Source: CAXMQS01 sp964195995 (GTDB lineage: Bacteria > Actinomycetota > Acidimicrobiia > Spongiisociales > JAOTWH01). From it: DNA of 64,000 nucleotides. The position numbers were made by a program, and so were the translations under genes. This document shows, one piece after another, positions 18,083-28,596 of this stretch (position 1 is the first letter of the stretch; every line of letters starts with the position of its first letter). The DNA is taken from contig CAXMQS010000094.1 in the NCBI GenBank assembly GCA_964195995.1, forward strand, positions 1-64,000. The letters are read 5' to 3'. The notes beneath the pieces were generated by a model that was given only the letters and a program-made list of their open reading frames with translations, searched no databases and was not told the DNA's origin.

Positions 18083-18505
18083 TCAGCCGAACTGCGCCGC
18101 GAACTCGTCAACGTGGCCGGGGAGCCCCTCGCCCACCGCGCTCGCAACCGCGCCAAAGAACAGCGACGCCAGAAACCCGACTGGGTGCAGGGACATCGTG
18201 GCGTCGATGGCACCGTCCCCCAGCGTGACTTCGACCTTGCCGGCCACCTCGCTCGTCTTGATGTCGATCACCATGCGCTCGCCAGGATCAGCTGTCGATG
18301 TCCGAGCCGAGCCGTTGAAGCTTCTGCCGGCGGCGCGAGCGGACCACTCGAACGATTGGAGTTGGCCATCATCGTCGTGCACTGCCCCCCATACCTCGTC
18401 GATAGGGCCGATCTGGGCCCAGGCCTCCGCCTCTTGCAGGCGCGCCCACACAGCGTCGGAGGAGGCACTGACGGGAGCGCTATGGGAAAACGACGCTGTG
18501 GTCAT
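18083..18505 (-). CDS. SRPBCC-superfamily protein (CoxG/START-like)
   Basis: A 140-residue helix-grip protein. The opening FSHSAPVSASSDAVWARLQE, the ARTSTADPGERM region and the final amphipathic helix (VGEGLPGHVDEFAAQF) fit the polyketide-cyclase/CoxG-like SRPBCC superfamily, which binds hydrophobic ligands. No catalytic residues can be assigned. It sits between thioredoxin (25 bp upstream on the same strand) and the glycosylphosphotransferase gene; neither suggests a substrate. Confidence 0.7.
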   Translation of the reverse strand: MTTASFSHSAPVSASSDAVWARLQEAEAWAQIGPIDEVWGAVHDDDGQLQSFEWSARAAGRSFNGSARTSTADPGERMVIDIKTSEVAGKVEVTLGDGAIDATMSLHPVGFLASLFFGAVASAVGEGLPGHVDEFAAQFG

Positions 18506-18530
18506 AGGCCTGAGACGTTAGCGACCCGAC

Positions 18531-18941
18531 CTAGTTGCTGGCAGCCTCTCGGGCCGTGTCCGACTCTTGCGCCGTGTCCGACTCTTGCTCCTTGGCGATC
18601 TCTTCCCGCACCTTCTCCATGTCGAGGGCGAGAGCCTGGTCGATGAGGTTGCGAAGCGCGTCCTCGGGAAGCGCACCTGGCTGGCTGAAGATGCCGATCT
18701 GATCGCGAAAGATCATCAGCGTCGGGATGGACCGAATGCCGAAGTACTGGGCTAGCTCCTGCTGGTCCTCGGTGTCGACCTTGCCGAACACGACTTCGGG
18801 ATGATCCGCAGACACCTTGTCGTAGGTAGGTGCGAACGACTTGCAGGGGCCACACCATTCGGCCCAAAAGTCAACGAGCACGACATCGTTGTCGACGACG
18901 GTGCTCTCGAAAGTGTCTTTGTTCAGATCGACAGTTGCCAT
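18531..18941 (-). CDS. trxA: Thioredoxin with C-terminal extension
   Basis: A 136-residue cytoplasmic thioredoxin, about 30 residues longer than usual. The redox centre is WCGPC (Cys30, Cys33) in FWAEWCGPCKSF and the cis-proline is in SIPTLMIF. The extension is acidic and alpha-helical with a duplicated QESDTA hexapeptide produced by an 18-bp tandem repeat. Located 64 bp downstream of atpC in the same direction, it may be transcribed from the ATP synthase operon. A disulfide reductase role is standard for the family. Confidence 0.9.
   Translation of the reverse strand: MATVDLNKDTFESTVVDNDVVLVDFWAEWCGPCKSFAPTYDKVSADHPEVVFGKVDTEDQQELAQYFGIRSIPTLMIFRDQIGIFSQPGALPEDALRNLIDQALALDMEKVREEIAKEQESDTAQESDTAREAASN
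18553..18588. repeat. 18-bp perfect tandem duplication inside trxA
   Basis: Two exact adjacent copies of gccgtgtccgactcttgc encode the duplicated hexapeptide near the thioredoxin C-terminus. It is in frame and probably a recent slippage event, a candidate for length variation between strains. Confidence 0.95.
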
Positions 18942-19005
18942 GGTTCAGTCTCCGTTCGGTGGTCCAGCTGTAACGCAAAGTCGGCGCGAAAGCTTCCCGA
19001 CAAGC

Positions 19006-19365
19006 TCAGGACTCGGAATCTGCGTTTGATTCTGAGCCTGGGCTCGAGCTGTCCTCGGCCTCATCGGCCTGGCGCAGCGCATGAGCCCGCTGGCGGGCAT
19101 CGCCCTCCTCGGACACCTCGGCACGATCGCTAAGCAGGGTCACCTGGTTCCGATAAACCTGGAGGAAGCCGCCATGCAGAGCGATGCTCGTCCTGCCGTC
19201 GGCATGTTCGATCTCGGCGACGCCAGTGCCGAGGGCGGCCATGGTTGGCTCGTGGTTGGCCAAGATGCCGATGTCGCCGTCGCTGGTCCTGGTCAGGAGG
19301 AAGGTCGCCTCCCCGCTCCACACGATCGATTCCGGCGTTACGACGTCGACTTGAAAGGTGGTCAT
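19006..19365 (-). CDS. atpC: ATP synthase F1 epsilon subunit
   Basis: A 119-residue epsilon subunit of the F1 central stalk, which couples rotation and can inhibit ATP hydrolysis. The beta-sandwich start (FQVDVVTPESIVWSGEA), the GDIGILANHEP loop and the C-terminal helical part are typical. Its ATG overlaps the atpD stop by 4 bp. The tail is extended by a Ser/Glu-rich stretch. Last gene of the atp operon. Confidence 0.95.
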   Translation of the reverse strand: MTTFQVDVVTPESIVWSGEATFLLTRTSDGDIGILANHEPTMAALGTGVAEIEHADGRTSIALHGGFLQVYRNQVTLLSDRAEVSEEGDARQRAHALRQADEAEDSSSPGSESNADSES

Positions 19366-20777
19366 GCGCCGACCGACTCCAGCTCTTTGGCCTTCTCGAT
19401 CGCCTCTTCGATGCCACCGACCATATAGAAGGCCTGCTCGGGAAGGTGATCGACCTCACCGTCGACGATCATCCGGAATCCACGGATCGTGTCCTCCAGC
19501 GCGACGGTCTTGCCCGCCTGGCCCGTGAACTGCTCCGCAACGAAGAACGGCTGGCTCAGGAACCGCTGGATGCGACGGGCCCGGCCAACGACCAACCTGT
19601 CCTCCTCGGACAGCTCGTCGATGCCGAGAATGGCGATGATGTCCTGGAGGTCCTTGTAGCGCTGCAGGATCTCCTGCACCTCACGGGCGGTGTTGTAGTG
19701 GACGTCACCGATGATTCTGGGGTCGAGGATGCGTGACGTCGAGTCCAACGGATCGACAGCGGGGTAGATGCCTTGCTCGACGATGGCCCGCGACAGCACC
19801 GTGGTGGCGTCGAGGTGGGCGAAGGTGGTGTGGGGTGCGGGGTCTGTTATATCGTCGGCGGGGACGTAGATCGCCTGCAGCGATGTGATCGACTTGCCTG
19901 CCAGCGATGTGATGCGCTCCTGGAGCACCCCCATCTCGTCTGCGAGGGTCGGCTGATAGCCAACGGCAGATGGCATGCGTCCCAGCAGGGTCGACACCTC
20001 AGAGCCCGCCTGCGTGAATCGGAAGATGTTGTCAACGAACAACAGGACGTCCTGGCCCGCCTCGTCTCGGAAGTACTCGGCCATCGTCAGCGCCGAGAGG
20101 CCGACCCGCAGCCGCACGCCCGGTGGCTCATCCATCTGTCCGAAGACGAGGGCCGCCTTCGAGATCACTCCAGATTCCTGCATCTCCCTGAAGAGGTCGT
20201 TGCCTTCGCGCGTGCGTTCCCCGACTCCTGCGAATACCGAGACGCCTCCGTGCTCCGTGGCGACGCGGTGGATCATCTCCTGGATAACGACGGTCTTGCC
20301 GACGCCGGCACCGCCGAACATGCCGATCTTGCCGCCACGAACGTACGGCTCGAGGAGATCGATGACCTTGATGCCGGTGTGGAACATCTCCTGCTCTGCT
20401 GAAACGTCCTCGAACGCCGGGGACGGACGGTGGATGGGCCAGCGCTCGTCGAACTCGATGGAGCCCTCCGGTACGTCGAGAGGCCTACCGAGCACATTGA
20501 AGATGTGGCCGAGGGTCTTATCGCCGACCGGCACCGAGATGGGGTTCCCCGTGTTGTGCACTTCGGCACCGCGGACGAGACCGTCTGTCGCTTGCATGGC
20601 GATGGCGCGTACGAGGTTGTCGCCGAGATGCTGCGCTACCTCGGCGGTGACGGTGTTGGTCTCGCCCGCCACGGACACGTCGAACTCGAGCGCGTGGTAG
20701 ATCTCGGGAAGCTCGCCACGTGGAAACTCGATGTCAACCACCGGCCCAGCGACCTTGACGATTCGTCCGTTTGCCAT
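19362..20777 (-). CDS. atpD: ATP synthase F1 beta subunit
   Basis: The 471-residue catalytic subunit of F1. Walker A is GGAGVGKTVVIQE, followed by VGERTREGND and the Walker B LLFVDNIFRFTQAG. ATG at 20777 is chosen since it begins the conserved NGRIVKVAGPVVDIEF and has a GAGAAGGAGAACG-like ribosome site; the frame is open to 20822. Located between atpG (13 bp upstream) and atpC (4-bp overlap). Confidence 0.97.
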   Translation of the reverse strand: MANGRIVKVAGPVVDIEFPRGELPEIYHALEFDVSVAGETNTVTAEVAQHLGDNLVRAIAMQATDGLVRGAEVHNTGNPISVPVGDKTLGHIFNVLGRPLDVPEGSIEFDERWPIHRPSPAFEDVSAEQEMFHTGIKVIDLLEPYVRGGKIGMFGGAGVGKTVVIQEMIHRVATEHGGVSVFAGVGERTREGNDLFREMQESGVISKAALVFGQMDEPPGVRLRVGLSALTMAEYFRDEAGQDVLLFVDNIFRFTQAGSEVSTLLGRMPSAVGYQPTLADEMGVLQERITSLAGKSITSLQAIYVPADDITDPAPHTTFAHLDATTVLSRAIVEQGIYPAVDPLDSTSRILDPRIIGDVHYNTAREVQEILQRYKDLQDIIAILGIDELSEEDRLVVGRARRIQRFLSQPFFVAEQFTGQAGKTVALEDTIRGFRMIVDGEVDHLPEQAFYMVGGIEEAIEKAKELESVGA

Positions 20778-20790
20778 TTCGTTCTCCTTC

Positions 20791-21666
20791 TCAACCCTTG
20801 GTGAGGGCCTCGGCGCCGCCAACGATCTCGGAGATCTCAGTGGTGATCTCCGCCTGGCGTGCCTGGTTGGCCTGTCTTGTCAACAACTTGGTGAGCTCCT
20901 CGGCGTTCTCCGTCGCCGCCTTCATCGCCCGGCGTCGTGAAGCGTGTTCCGAAGCCGAAGCCTCGAGCAGCATTCCGAATATCGACGCCTCAACGTATCG
21001 AGGCAGCAATCGGCTCAGGATCTCCTCCGGCGAGGGCTCGTAGGCGTAGCCGACGGGTGCGGTCTCCTCACCTTCCTCAGCCTGTGGCGGCTCGATGGGC
21101 AGCAATGGCCATTGCACGGGTACTTGGGTGAGGGCGGAGCGGAACCTGGTCGTGTAGGCCTCCAGTGAGCCGATACGACCCTCCACGAAGTCATCGATGA
21201 CGACGTTGGCGATTCCCCTGGCATCGCCGTAGGCCGGAGTGTCCGTGATGCCGAGATAGGTGTGCTCGACCTGATATCCCCGGTACTGAAAGTAGGTACG
21301 GGCCTTCTTGCCGACGAGATAGAGCCGGTAGCCGGCGGCCGGGATGCCGTGGAGCCGGCTCTCGGCGAGCCTGATGATGTTGGTGCTGTAGGCACCGGCA
21401 AGGCCTCGATCCGACGTAACGACGAGGACCCCTATGACGCCCCCTTCTCGCTTTTCCAAGAGGGGATGGGAGACGGCCCCGGAAGCCGCCCCGACGTTGG
21501 CGATCACTTCGTTGAGCTTGTCGGTATACGGCTGCGAGGCGTGCACTCTGGCTGAAGCCTTCACGATGCGCGAAGCGGCGATCAACTCCATAGCGGATGT
21601 GATCTTCTTCGTCGATTGGACGCTGCGGATCCGCCTTCGGATCAAACGAAGTTCGGCGGATGCCAC
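20791..21666 (-). CDS. atpG: ATP synthase F1 gamma subunit
   Basis: The 291-residue rotor shaft of F1. The N-terminal helix LIRRRIRSVQSTKKITSAM and the C-terminal helix with ENAEELTKLLTRQANQARQ are the hallmarks of gamma. The conserved SDRGLAGAYSTN motif lies near residue 85. It sits 7 bp after atpA and 13 bp before atpD. A short acidic, proline-containing insert near residue 200 is common in actinobacterial homologues. Confidence 0.96.
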   Translation of the reverse strand: MASAELRLIRRRIRSVQSTKKITSAMELIAASRIVKASARVHASQPYTDKLNEVIANVGAASGAVSHPLLEKREGGVIGVLVVTSDRGLAGAYSTNIIRLAESRLHGIPAAGYRLYLVGKKARTYFQYRGYQVEHTYLGITDTPAYGDARGIANVVIDDFVEGRIGSLEAYTTRFRSALTQVPVQWPLLPIEPPQAEEGEETAPVGYAYEPSPEEILSRLLPRYVEASIFGMLLEASASEHASRRRAMKAATENAEELTKLLTRQANQARQAEITTEISEIVGGAEALTKG

Positions 21667-21673
21667 GGTCCCC

Positions 21674-23199
<1,526 letters not shown>

Positions 23200-23203
<4 letters not shown>

Positions 23204-23736
23204 TGAGCCTCCAAAGTCTGTCGAAGCGATTCGAGCCGGCCGCGCAGCGAGCCGTCGATGATGGTGTCCCCCATCCGGGCAACCAGCCCGCCGAGGACCG
23301 AGGGGTCGATGACGACCTGAGCCTCGACTGGGCGGCCGGTGGCCCGGCTGAGCGCCTCCTCGAGCCTGGCGACGGTGGCTGCGTCCAGCTCGACAGCCGA
23401 GCGCACCTCGGCAGTCGTCTTGCCCCTGGTCTCCGAGGCATGTTCGATCAATCGGGTTGCGATGGTTGAGAGGTCGCGAGCACGGCCGGAGGCGACGACG
23501 AAATCGACGAGACTGATCGTCAGAGCCGATGCCCTTGAGCCGAGCAGGTCTTGTATGACGCCGCTCTTGCGCTCCGCCGGGATGCGTGGATCGGTAAGCG
23601 CATCTCGCAGCTCCGCCGACTCCTCGAACGAGGTTGCGACGCGAAACAGCTCATCGGCGACGCGGTCAGCTTCGCCTTCAGCCTTGGCGATCTCGAAGAT
23701 GCCTGCGGCGTATCCCTTGATTCGTTCGTCGCTCAG
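23200..23736 (-). CDS. atpH: ATP synthase F1 delta subunit, apparent CTG start
   Basis: The peripheral-stalk subunit joining F1 to the b subunit. Translating from CTG at 23736 gives 178 residues, normal for delta, opening SDERIKGYAAGIFEIAKAEG, the conserved N-terminal helix, and ending with VLGGLVARMGDTIIDGSLRGRL, the family C-terminal signature. There is no ATG, GTG or TTG in frame between the upstream stop at 23751-23749 and a TTG at 23451, which would remove the whole N-terminal domain. AAGGGAA lies 6 bases before the CTG, inside the end of atpF. I infer CTG initiation; a sequence error at this position is the main alternative. Confidence 0.88.
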
Positions 23737-23749
23737 AGCTAGTTCCCTT
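23734..23749 (-). promoter_or_regulatory. Ribosome binding site and CTG start of atpH
   Basis: Read on the minus strand, AAGGGAA (23749-23743) is followed by six bases containing the atpF TAG stop and then CTG AGC GAC. The spacing is optimal for initiation at CTG and no canonical start codon is within reach in this frame. Confidence 0.75.
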
Positions 23750-24299
23750 CAACACCCTGTAGCTCGTCGATGTAGCTATCGACAAGCGCCGACTGACCGT
23801 CTCGATCCAACGAGCTACCGATGACCTTCTCGGCAACATCCATTGACAGCGACGCCACCTCGCTACGAAGCGCTGACTGGGCCCGGCCCATCTCCGCCTC
23901 GGCGTCGCGACGGGCCTTAGCGCGGATCTCGTCGGCGTCCGCCTCGGCCTTGGCCACGATGTCTGCTCGCAGCCCATCGGCCGCCCGTCGTGCCTCGTCG
24001 ATGATCGTGCCAGACTCCTCGCGAGCACCAGCCACCTGCTGTTGGTAGTCGCTCAGCAGGCTCTGGGCCTCCTGCTTGGCGCCTTCGGCCTCCTGCAACT
24101 GGCCGGTTATGGCCGCCTGCCGAGCTTCCAGCGTCTCCTTGAGCTTGGGCAGTGCGAACTTCCACACCACGAAGAAGATGATCGAGAAGGCGATGATGCC
24201 GGCGATGAGCTCCGACGATTCGGGCAAGAGAAGGTCGATGCCCTCGCGCGGCTCTTCTTCTTCCTGTGCCAGCAACGCGCCTATCAACAGTGCATTCAT
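23739..24299 (-). CDS. atpF: ATP synthase Fo b subunit
   Basis: The 186-residue peripheral stalk subunit. A short N-terminus is followed by one transmembrane helix (ELIAGIIAFSIIFFVVWKFA, residues 31-50) and a long charged coiled coil (KLKETLEARQAAITGQLQEAE and onward) to the end. It lies between atpE (10 bp upstream) and atpH, whose ribosome site is within the last atpF codons. Confidence 0.95.
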   Translation of the reverse strand: MNALLIGALLAQEEEEPREGIDLLLPESSELIAGIIAFSIIFFVVWKFALPKLKETLEARQAAITGQLQEAEGAKQEAQSLLSDYQQQVAGAREESGTIIDEARRAADGLRADIVAKAEADADEIRAKARRDAEAEMGRAQSALRSEVASLSMDVAEKVIGSSLDRDGQSALVDSYIDELQGVEGN

Positions 24300-24309
24300 T
24301 CAGTTTCTC

Positions 24310-24525
24310 CTAGGCGATGAAGAAGAGCACGAAGCCGATGAGGGCCAGTGCCTCCGTAAAGGCGATGCCCAAGAACATCGTGGTCCGTGCTTCCGCCGCA
24401 GCCTCCGGCTGGCGGGCCATGGCCTGGATGGCGTTACCCACCACAATCCCGATCCCGATTCCGGGGCCAATCGCGGCCAACCCGTAGCCGACCAGGGCAA
24501 TCGCTCCCTTGAGTTCCTCAACCAT
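24310..24525 (-). CDS. atpE: ATP synthase Fo c subunit
   Basis: A 71-residue hairpin that oligomerises into the membrane rotor ring. Helix 1 carries GYGLAAIGPGIGIGIVVG, the polar loop is ARQPEA, and helix 2 has the ion-carrying Glu in FTEALALIGFVL. The surrounding residues lack the Q/S/T sodium-site pattern, so proton coupling is likely. Normal size. Confidence 0.96.
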   Translation of the reverse strand: MVEELKGAIALVGYGLAAIGPGIGIGIVVGNAIQAMARQPEAAAEARTTMFLGIAFTEALALIGFVLFFIA

Positions 24526-24544
24526 TCAGTTCTCCTTTTCCGAT

Positions 24545-25360
24545 CTAGTGCGCTGGGTGTACAGACGTCTGGATGTACACCGCAGATAGCAACGTGAAAA
24601 TGTAAGCCTGCAGAATCGCCACGACGATCTCGAACACGAAGATGCCGAGACCGAAGACGAACCACGGGACGCCGATTATCGCTCGAGCGCCGATGTCGCC
24701 GACGGCCGACATGAAGACCCAGCCGGACGCCAGCAGCAGGGTGAGCATGAGGTGGCCGGCGACCATGTTGGCGAAGAGCCGCACCGCCAGCGTGATGGGC
24801 CGGAGGATGAAAATCGAGACGAGCTCAATGAGCCCGACCAGCGGTCGCAGGGCGACCGGCACCGACTTGGGCCACACGATGTCTAGGAAGAAATGGTGCT
24901 TGTGCTTGACGAACCCGATGACCACGAAGATGACCCAGGTGGTGAGGGCTAGGAAAAGCGGAATCGCCATCCGCGAGTTGAGGGGGAAGTTGATAAAGGG
25001 GGTGACCTCGAAGAGGTTGCCAACGATGATGAACAGGAACAGGCTCAGCAGGTATGGCGCGTAGCGGGCCCCCTCAGGCCCGATGATGCCGATGGCGACA
25101 TCGTTGCGGACGAACCCGACGAGGCTCTCGACGGCCGTTCCGAACTTGGTCGGCACCAGGCGGTTGCCACGCAATCCGAAATACAGGATCGCCAGCACTA
25201 TGAACATGGCAAGGAAGATGAGGACGACGGTACGGGTGAAGTGCAAAGGCCCGATGGAGAAGAGGGCGTCCTTGAACTCGAAGAGCTCGATCACTTCTGC
25301 GGGCGCGCAGATGATCTCTTCAGCCGGGTCGCAGCCTGCTGAGGCCAGAATCGATATCAC
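24545..25360 (-). CDS. atpB: ATP synthase Fo a subunit
   Basis: The 271-residue membrane stator that forms the proton half-channels. Six or so hydrophobic segments are visible; the essential Arg is in ITLAVRLFANMVAGHLML, and the last helix carries VAILQAYIFTLLSAVYI. Its start overlaps the atpI stop by 4 bp and atpE follows 19 bp later. Confidence 0.96.
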   Translation of the reverse strand: MISILASAGCDPAEEIICAPAEVIELFEFKDALFSIGPLHFTRTVVLIFLAMFIVLAILYFGLRGNRLVPTKFGTAVESLVGFVRNDVAIGIIGPEGARYAPYLLSLFLFIIVGNLFEVTPFINFPLNSRMAIPLFLALTTWVIFVVIGFVKHKHHFFLDIVWPKSVPVALRPLVGLIELVSIFILRPITLAVRLFANMVAGHLMLTLLLASGWVFMSAVGDIGARAIIGVPWFVFGLGIFVFEIVVAILQAYIFTLLSAVYIQTSVHPAH

Positions 25361-25767
25361 TCGACTTCCCTTTCGTTCGTCAGGGCGACCGCCTCCCAGA
25401 TGAGCAGAGCCAGGTAGCTCACAACAGCGGTTATGCCAAGGGCCCGGCGATCAACCTCGACCACCGACGCCACCCCGATCATCGTGACGGTGATCAGGCC
25501 CAGCCGGATGATGAATCCGAAAAGGGCGGCCGCATGATAGAAGGCCAAACTGCGGCGAGCGGCCATCGACAGCGCCTTTCCCGATGCCCAGAAGTTGACT
25601 ACCACCACTGCGACGCCGATGGCGGAGGCCCAGGCACCGTCCCAGCCTCGGGTTAGCCAGAAGAACCCGATGAGTACCGGCGCTACGAAGAGGGCTCGGC
25701 TGGAAATACTGCGGGCGAGCGTCAGCTCGAGATCACGACGGCCGGGGACCGCGGTGTCAGCGCTCAT
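25357..25767 (-). CDS. atpI: ATP synthase I-family protein
   Basis: A 136-residue protein with four hydrophobic segments directly upstream of atpB, which it overlaps by 4 bp. Position, size and topology fit the ATP synthase I family, which helps assemble the c ring. Sequence conservation in this family is low, so the call rests mainly on operon position and topology. Confidence 0.82.
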   Translation of the reverse strand: MSADTAVPGRRDLELTLARSISSRALFVAPVLIGFFWLTRGWDGAWASAIGVAVVVVNFWASGKALSMAARRSLAFYHAAALFGFIIRLGLITVTMIGVASVVEVDRRALGITAVVSYLALLIWEAVALTNEREVE

Positions 25768-25981
25768 TCTGTTCCTTGTACCAAGCCATCATCCGGTAGA
25801 ACCCACCTATCGACGCTATCAGGATGAAGGTCACGGTCAGCCAGGGGTCGGTGCCGAGCCATCTGTCAAGCAGGTAGCCGATCAGAAAGCCGGAAAGGAC
25901 TGTTGCGGACAGGTTGCCGGCACCGGCCCAGCCGTCGCGGACTGCACCGGTGACCTGTTCGTGGGCGTTAGGTCGTTCCAT
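25757..25981 (-). CDS. atpZ: AtpZ/AtpI-family small membrane protein
   Basis: A 74-residue protein with two transmembrane helices, the first containing LSGFLIGYLLDRWLGTDPW and the second TVTFILIASIGGFYRMM, the signature layout of the AtpZ (putative F0F1-ATPase subunit) family. It is the first gene of the atp operon and overlaps atpI by 11 bp. ATG at 25981 is preferred because it follows GAGGGG; the frame is open to 26008. Confidence 0.85.
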   Translation of the reverse strand: MERPNAHEQVTGAVRDGWAGAGNLSATVLSGFLIGYLLDRWLGTDPWLTVTFILIASIGGFYRMMAWYKEQNER

Positions 25982-26044
25982 GGGACCCCTCAGGGCTTGT
26001 GAATGCATTCACAATGTAGCTGGCTTGCTCCTGGGGACAATAGG

Positions 26045-27316
26045 TCATACGTGGCCGGGGAAGTCCGCCGGATAGGGCGGAAACTCGGCGGCCAGTTCGC
26101 CAACGCGAGCCGCTACTCGATCGAGCTCCGATTGGTCACCGCGGCCTTGCAGGGCACCGACGATGAGCTCCCCTACCTCGGCACACTCGGCCTCCTTGAG
26201 CCCCTGAGTGGTGGCGGCCGGGAGCCCGATGCGTAGCCCGCTTGTTACGAACGGCGGCCGCGGATCGAAGGGGATGGCATTGCGGTTGAGGGTGATCCCG
26301 ACGTCGTTGAGCAGTGGCGCCGCTTCCTTGCCGGTGAGATCGGGGTCGATCGACCGCAGGTCGGCGAGCATGAGGTGGTTGTCTGTCCCTCCGCTGACGA
26401 GGCGCATTCCGTTACTCATCAAGGACTCGGCCATGGCGACGGCGTTGGCAACGATCTGTGCCGCATATGCCCGGTACTCGGGCGTCGCTGCCTCGGCGAA
26501 GGCAACGGCCTTTGCCGCGATCTGGTTGAACAGGGCTCCGCCCTGAGCGTCGGGAAACACCGCCTTGTCGATGGCCTTGGCGAACGGTTCGTCGCTCAGA
26601 ATCATCCCACCCCGCGGCCCTCGTAACGCCTTGTGGGTCGTCGCTGTGACAACGTGAGCGTGCGGCATCGGATTGGGATGGGCGCCGCCGGCGATGAGCC
26701 CGATGATGTGGGCGGCGTCGACCATGAGGAGGGCGCCGACCTCGTCCGCGATGGAGCGAAACTCGGCCCAGTCGAGGAGCCGCGAGTAAGCCGAGTATCC
26801 GGCGACGATCATCTTGGGCTTGTGCTCGTGCGCCATCTTGCGCACTTCGTCGAGCTCGACGCGCTCCGAGTCGGGGTCGAGTCCATAAGAAACGAAGTCA
26901 TAGAGGTGGCCGGAGAAGTTGACTGGCGACCCGTGGGTCAGGTGCCCACCCTGGTCGAGCGACATGCCGAGGACCTTGTCCCCAGGCTGCAGCAGTGCGA
27001 AGTAGACAGCCATGTTGGCCTGGGCACCGGAGTGCGCTTGCACGTTGGCGTGCTCGGCGCCAAAGAGCGCCTTGGCGCGGTCACGCGCCAGGTTCTCGAC
27101 CTCGTCGACAACCTCGCATCCCTCGTAGTAGCGGCGTCCTGGATAGCCCTCTGCATACTTGTTGGTGAACACAGATCCGCTCGCCTCCATGACGGCGGTT
27201 GAGGCAAAGTTCTCAGAAGCGATCAGATGGATGTGGCTGCGCTGGCGATCGGCGTCGGCTGCGATGAGACGGGCGACCTCGGCGTCAACCTCTTCGATTG
27301 GACGGGAGTCTGTCAT
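26045..27316 (-). CDS. glyA: Serine hydroxymethyltransferase
   Basis: A 423-residue PLP enzyme interconverting serine plus tetrahydrofolate with glycine plus 5,10-methylene-THF. Recognisable parts are HLIASENFAS, NKYAEGYPGRRYYEGCE, VDAAHIIGLIAGG and the PLP lysine in TATTHKALRGPRGGM. ATG at 27316 is chosen because the family N-terminus follows it; the frame extends upstream to 27382. It precedes the atp operon by 63 bp in the same direction. Confidence 0.97.
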   Translation of the reverse strand: MTDSRPIEEVDAEVARLIAADADRQRSHIHLIASENFASTAVMEASGSVFTNKYAEGYPGRRYYEGCEVVDEVENLARDRAKALFGAEHANVQAHSGAQANMAVYFALLQPGDKVLGMSLDQGGHLTHGSPVNFSGHLYDFVSYGLDPDSERVELDEVRKMAHEHKPKMIVAGYSAYSRLLDWAEFRSIADEVGALLMVDAAHIIGLIAGGAHPNPMPHAHVVTATTHKALRGPRGGMILSDEPFAKAIDKAVFPDAQGGALFNQIAAKAVAFAEAATPEYRAYAAQIVANAVAMAESLMSNGMRLVSGGTDNHLMLADLRSIDPDLTGKEAAPLLNDVGITLNRNAIPFDPRPPFVTSGLRIGLPAATTQGLKEAECAEVGELIVGALQGRGDQSELDRVAARVGELAAEFPPYPADFPGHV

Positions 27317-27323
27317 TGATTCC

Positions 27324-27851
27324 TCACTTTCTGCCAGCGTAGCTGCGCCGCATTCGGCGATCTGCTTCGCGCCGAGACGCATAGTCAGACACTCCCACCG
27401 TCACGTATGGCAGCAGCGGAGTGACCAAGACGGCGAAGCCCCCAGAGACTCCCGTCACCCACAACACGTAGCCGACTATGACGACGGTCATGAATAGCCG
27501 AACTCGAAGGTCCCCTTGGCGGGCATGGCCGACGGCCAGCGCTGCTGCCACCACGACACCCGCGCTCAGTGCCGGGAGTGGGACCTCGTCCGAACGGATT
27601 AGCCATACCGCCGCCATCACGACTCCCCCGATCGCTGCCGCGGCGACCCCGGCAACCAAGTCTCGCCCTGTGGCCACAGCAGACGCTATGACGGTCGCCG
27701 CCAACACTGCGAGGCCGACTCCGATGAGAACGGGCTCCAAACCGCGATCCGCGTCACCCTCCCCCAACAGGACGCCCCCGATGACCAGCCAGTGTCCGAT
27801 GGTTACGCCGATGGTGGCAGCGATCAGAACAGGCCACGCCGACTTCGTCAA
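27324..27851 (-). CDS. Polytopic membrane protein, unknown function
   Basis: A 175-residue protein with about six hydrophobic segments and a basic C-terminus (RREADRRMRRSYAGRK). It lies between tsaC (4 bp upstream) and glyA (7 bp downstream), a position where other actinobacteria often carry a large undecaprenyl-phosphate GlcNAc-1-P transferase (rfe/tagO); this protein is too short and has no such motifs. I do not recognise a family. Confidence 0.75.
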   Translation of the reverse strand: MTKSAWPVLIAATIGVTIGHWLVIGGVLLGEGDADRGLEPVLIGVGLAVLAATVIASAVATGRDLVAGVAAAAIGGVVMAAVWLIRSDEVPLPALSAGVVVAAALAVGHARQGDLRVRLFMTVVIVGYVLWVTGVSGGFAVLVTPLLPYVTVGVSDYASRREADRRMRRSYAGRK

Positions 27852-27855
27852 GAGG

Positions 27856-28431
27856 TCAGTCCCAGGGAACCGGTCCTGGTCGAACGAGCGAGGCCGTCTC
27901 GGACGACACGTCGATAACCGTCGAACTCGATCCGCCGCCTGCCTCTCCCTCTAGATAGATGGCAACGGCATCGCCGAAGATCGCTGCAGCGGCAGCATGG
28001 TCGACAACAGAAGCATCACCTGTCCAGTTGGCGCTCGTGACAGCAAGAGGTCCCGCCATGTCCAAGAGCATGAGGGCGACCTCGTGGTCTGGCATGCGGA
28101 TACCTACGGTCCCTCGATCGTGTTCCCCCAGCCAATCTGGCGTGTCAGCCGTTCGCGGCAGGACGAGCGTAAGCGGACCGGGCCAGTGCTCATTGGCGAG
28201 TGTCGTTGCTGCTTCGGTGAGAACGGCGAGGCTCCTTGCCTGCTCCAGGCTTGAGACCAGCACCGCGAAAGGCTTCTCGGCCGGCCGACCCTTGAGGTCG
28301 AACAGGGTGCCGACCGCCGTGGCGTTCATGGGATCGACGGCGAGTCCGTAGACGGTCTCCGTGGGCACGCCCACCACCAGACCCTCCCGTATCGCATTGA
28401 CCGCTTCGTACATGGCAGCTTCGTCGGTCAT
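27856..28431 (-). CDS. tsaC: L-threonylcarbamoyladenylate synthase
   Basis: A 191-residue YrdC/Sua5-fold enzyme that makes threonylcarbamoyl-AMP for the t6A modification of ANN-decoding tRNAs. Motifs: VGVPTETVYGLAVD at about 20-33, the KGRPAEKPFAVLV nucleotide-binding stretch, and PLAVTSANWTGD. There is no C-terminal Sua5 domain. It sits in the usual prfA-prmC-tsaC order, separated from prmC by 165 bp. Confidence 0.93.
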   Translation of the reverse strand: MTDEAAMYEAVNAIREGLVVGVPTETVYGLAVDPMNATAVGTLFDLKGRPAEKPFAVLVSSLEQARSLAVLTEAATTLANEHWPGPLTLVLPRTADTPDWLGEHDRGTVGIRMPDHEVALMLLDMAGPLAVTSANWTGDASVVDHAAAAAIFGDAVAIYLEGEAGGGSSSTVIDVSSETASLVRPGPVPWD

Positions 28432-28596
28432 GCGCTTCCTCCTGGCGATGTCGGGCCAGACTAACCCGGAAGAGGACTTCCGACTATGGGCTTAGGCGAC
28501 GTTCGGTCGCCGGCTTTGAGCTTTCAGCGAGAAGACTGGATTCCAAGGCCTTGGCTGTGGCTCGAGCCCGAAGCCCAAACCTCATGGCTCACAGCC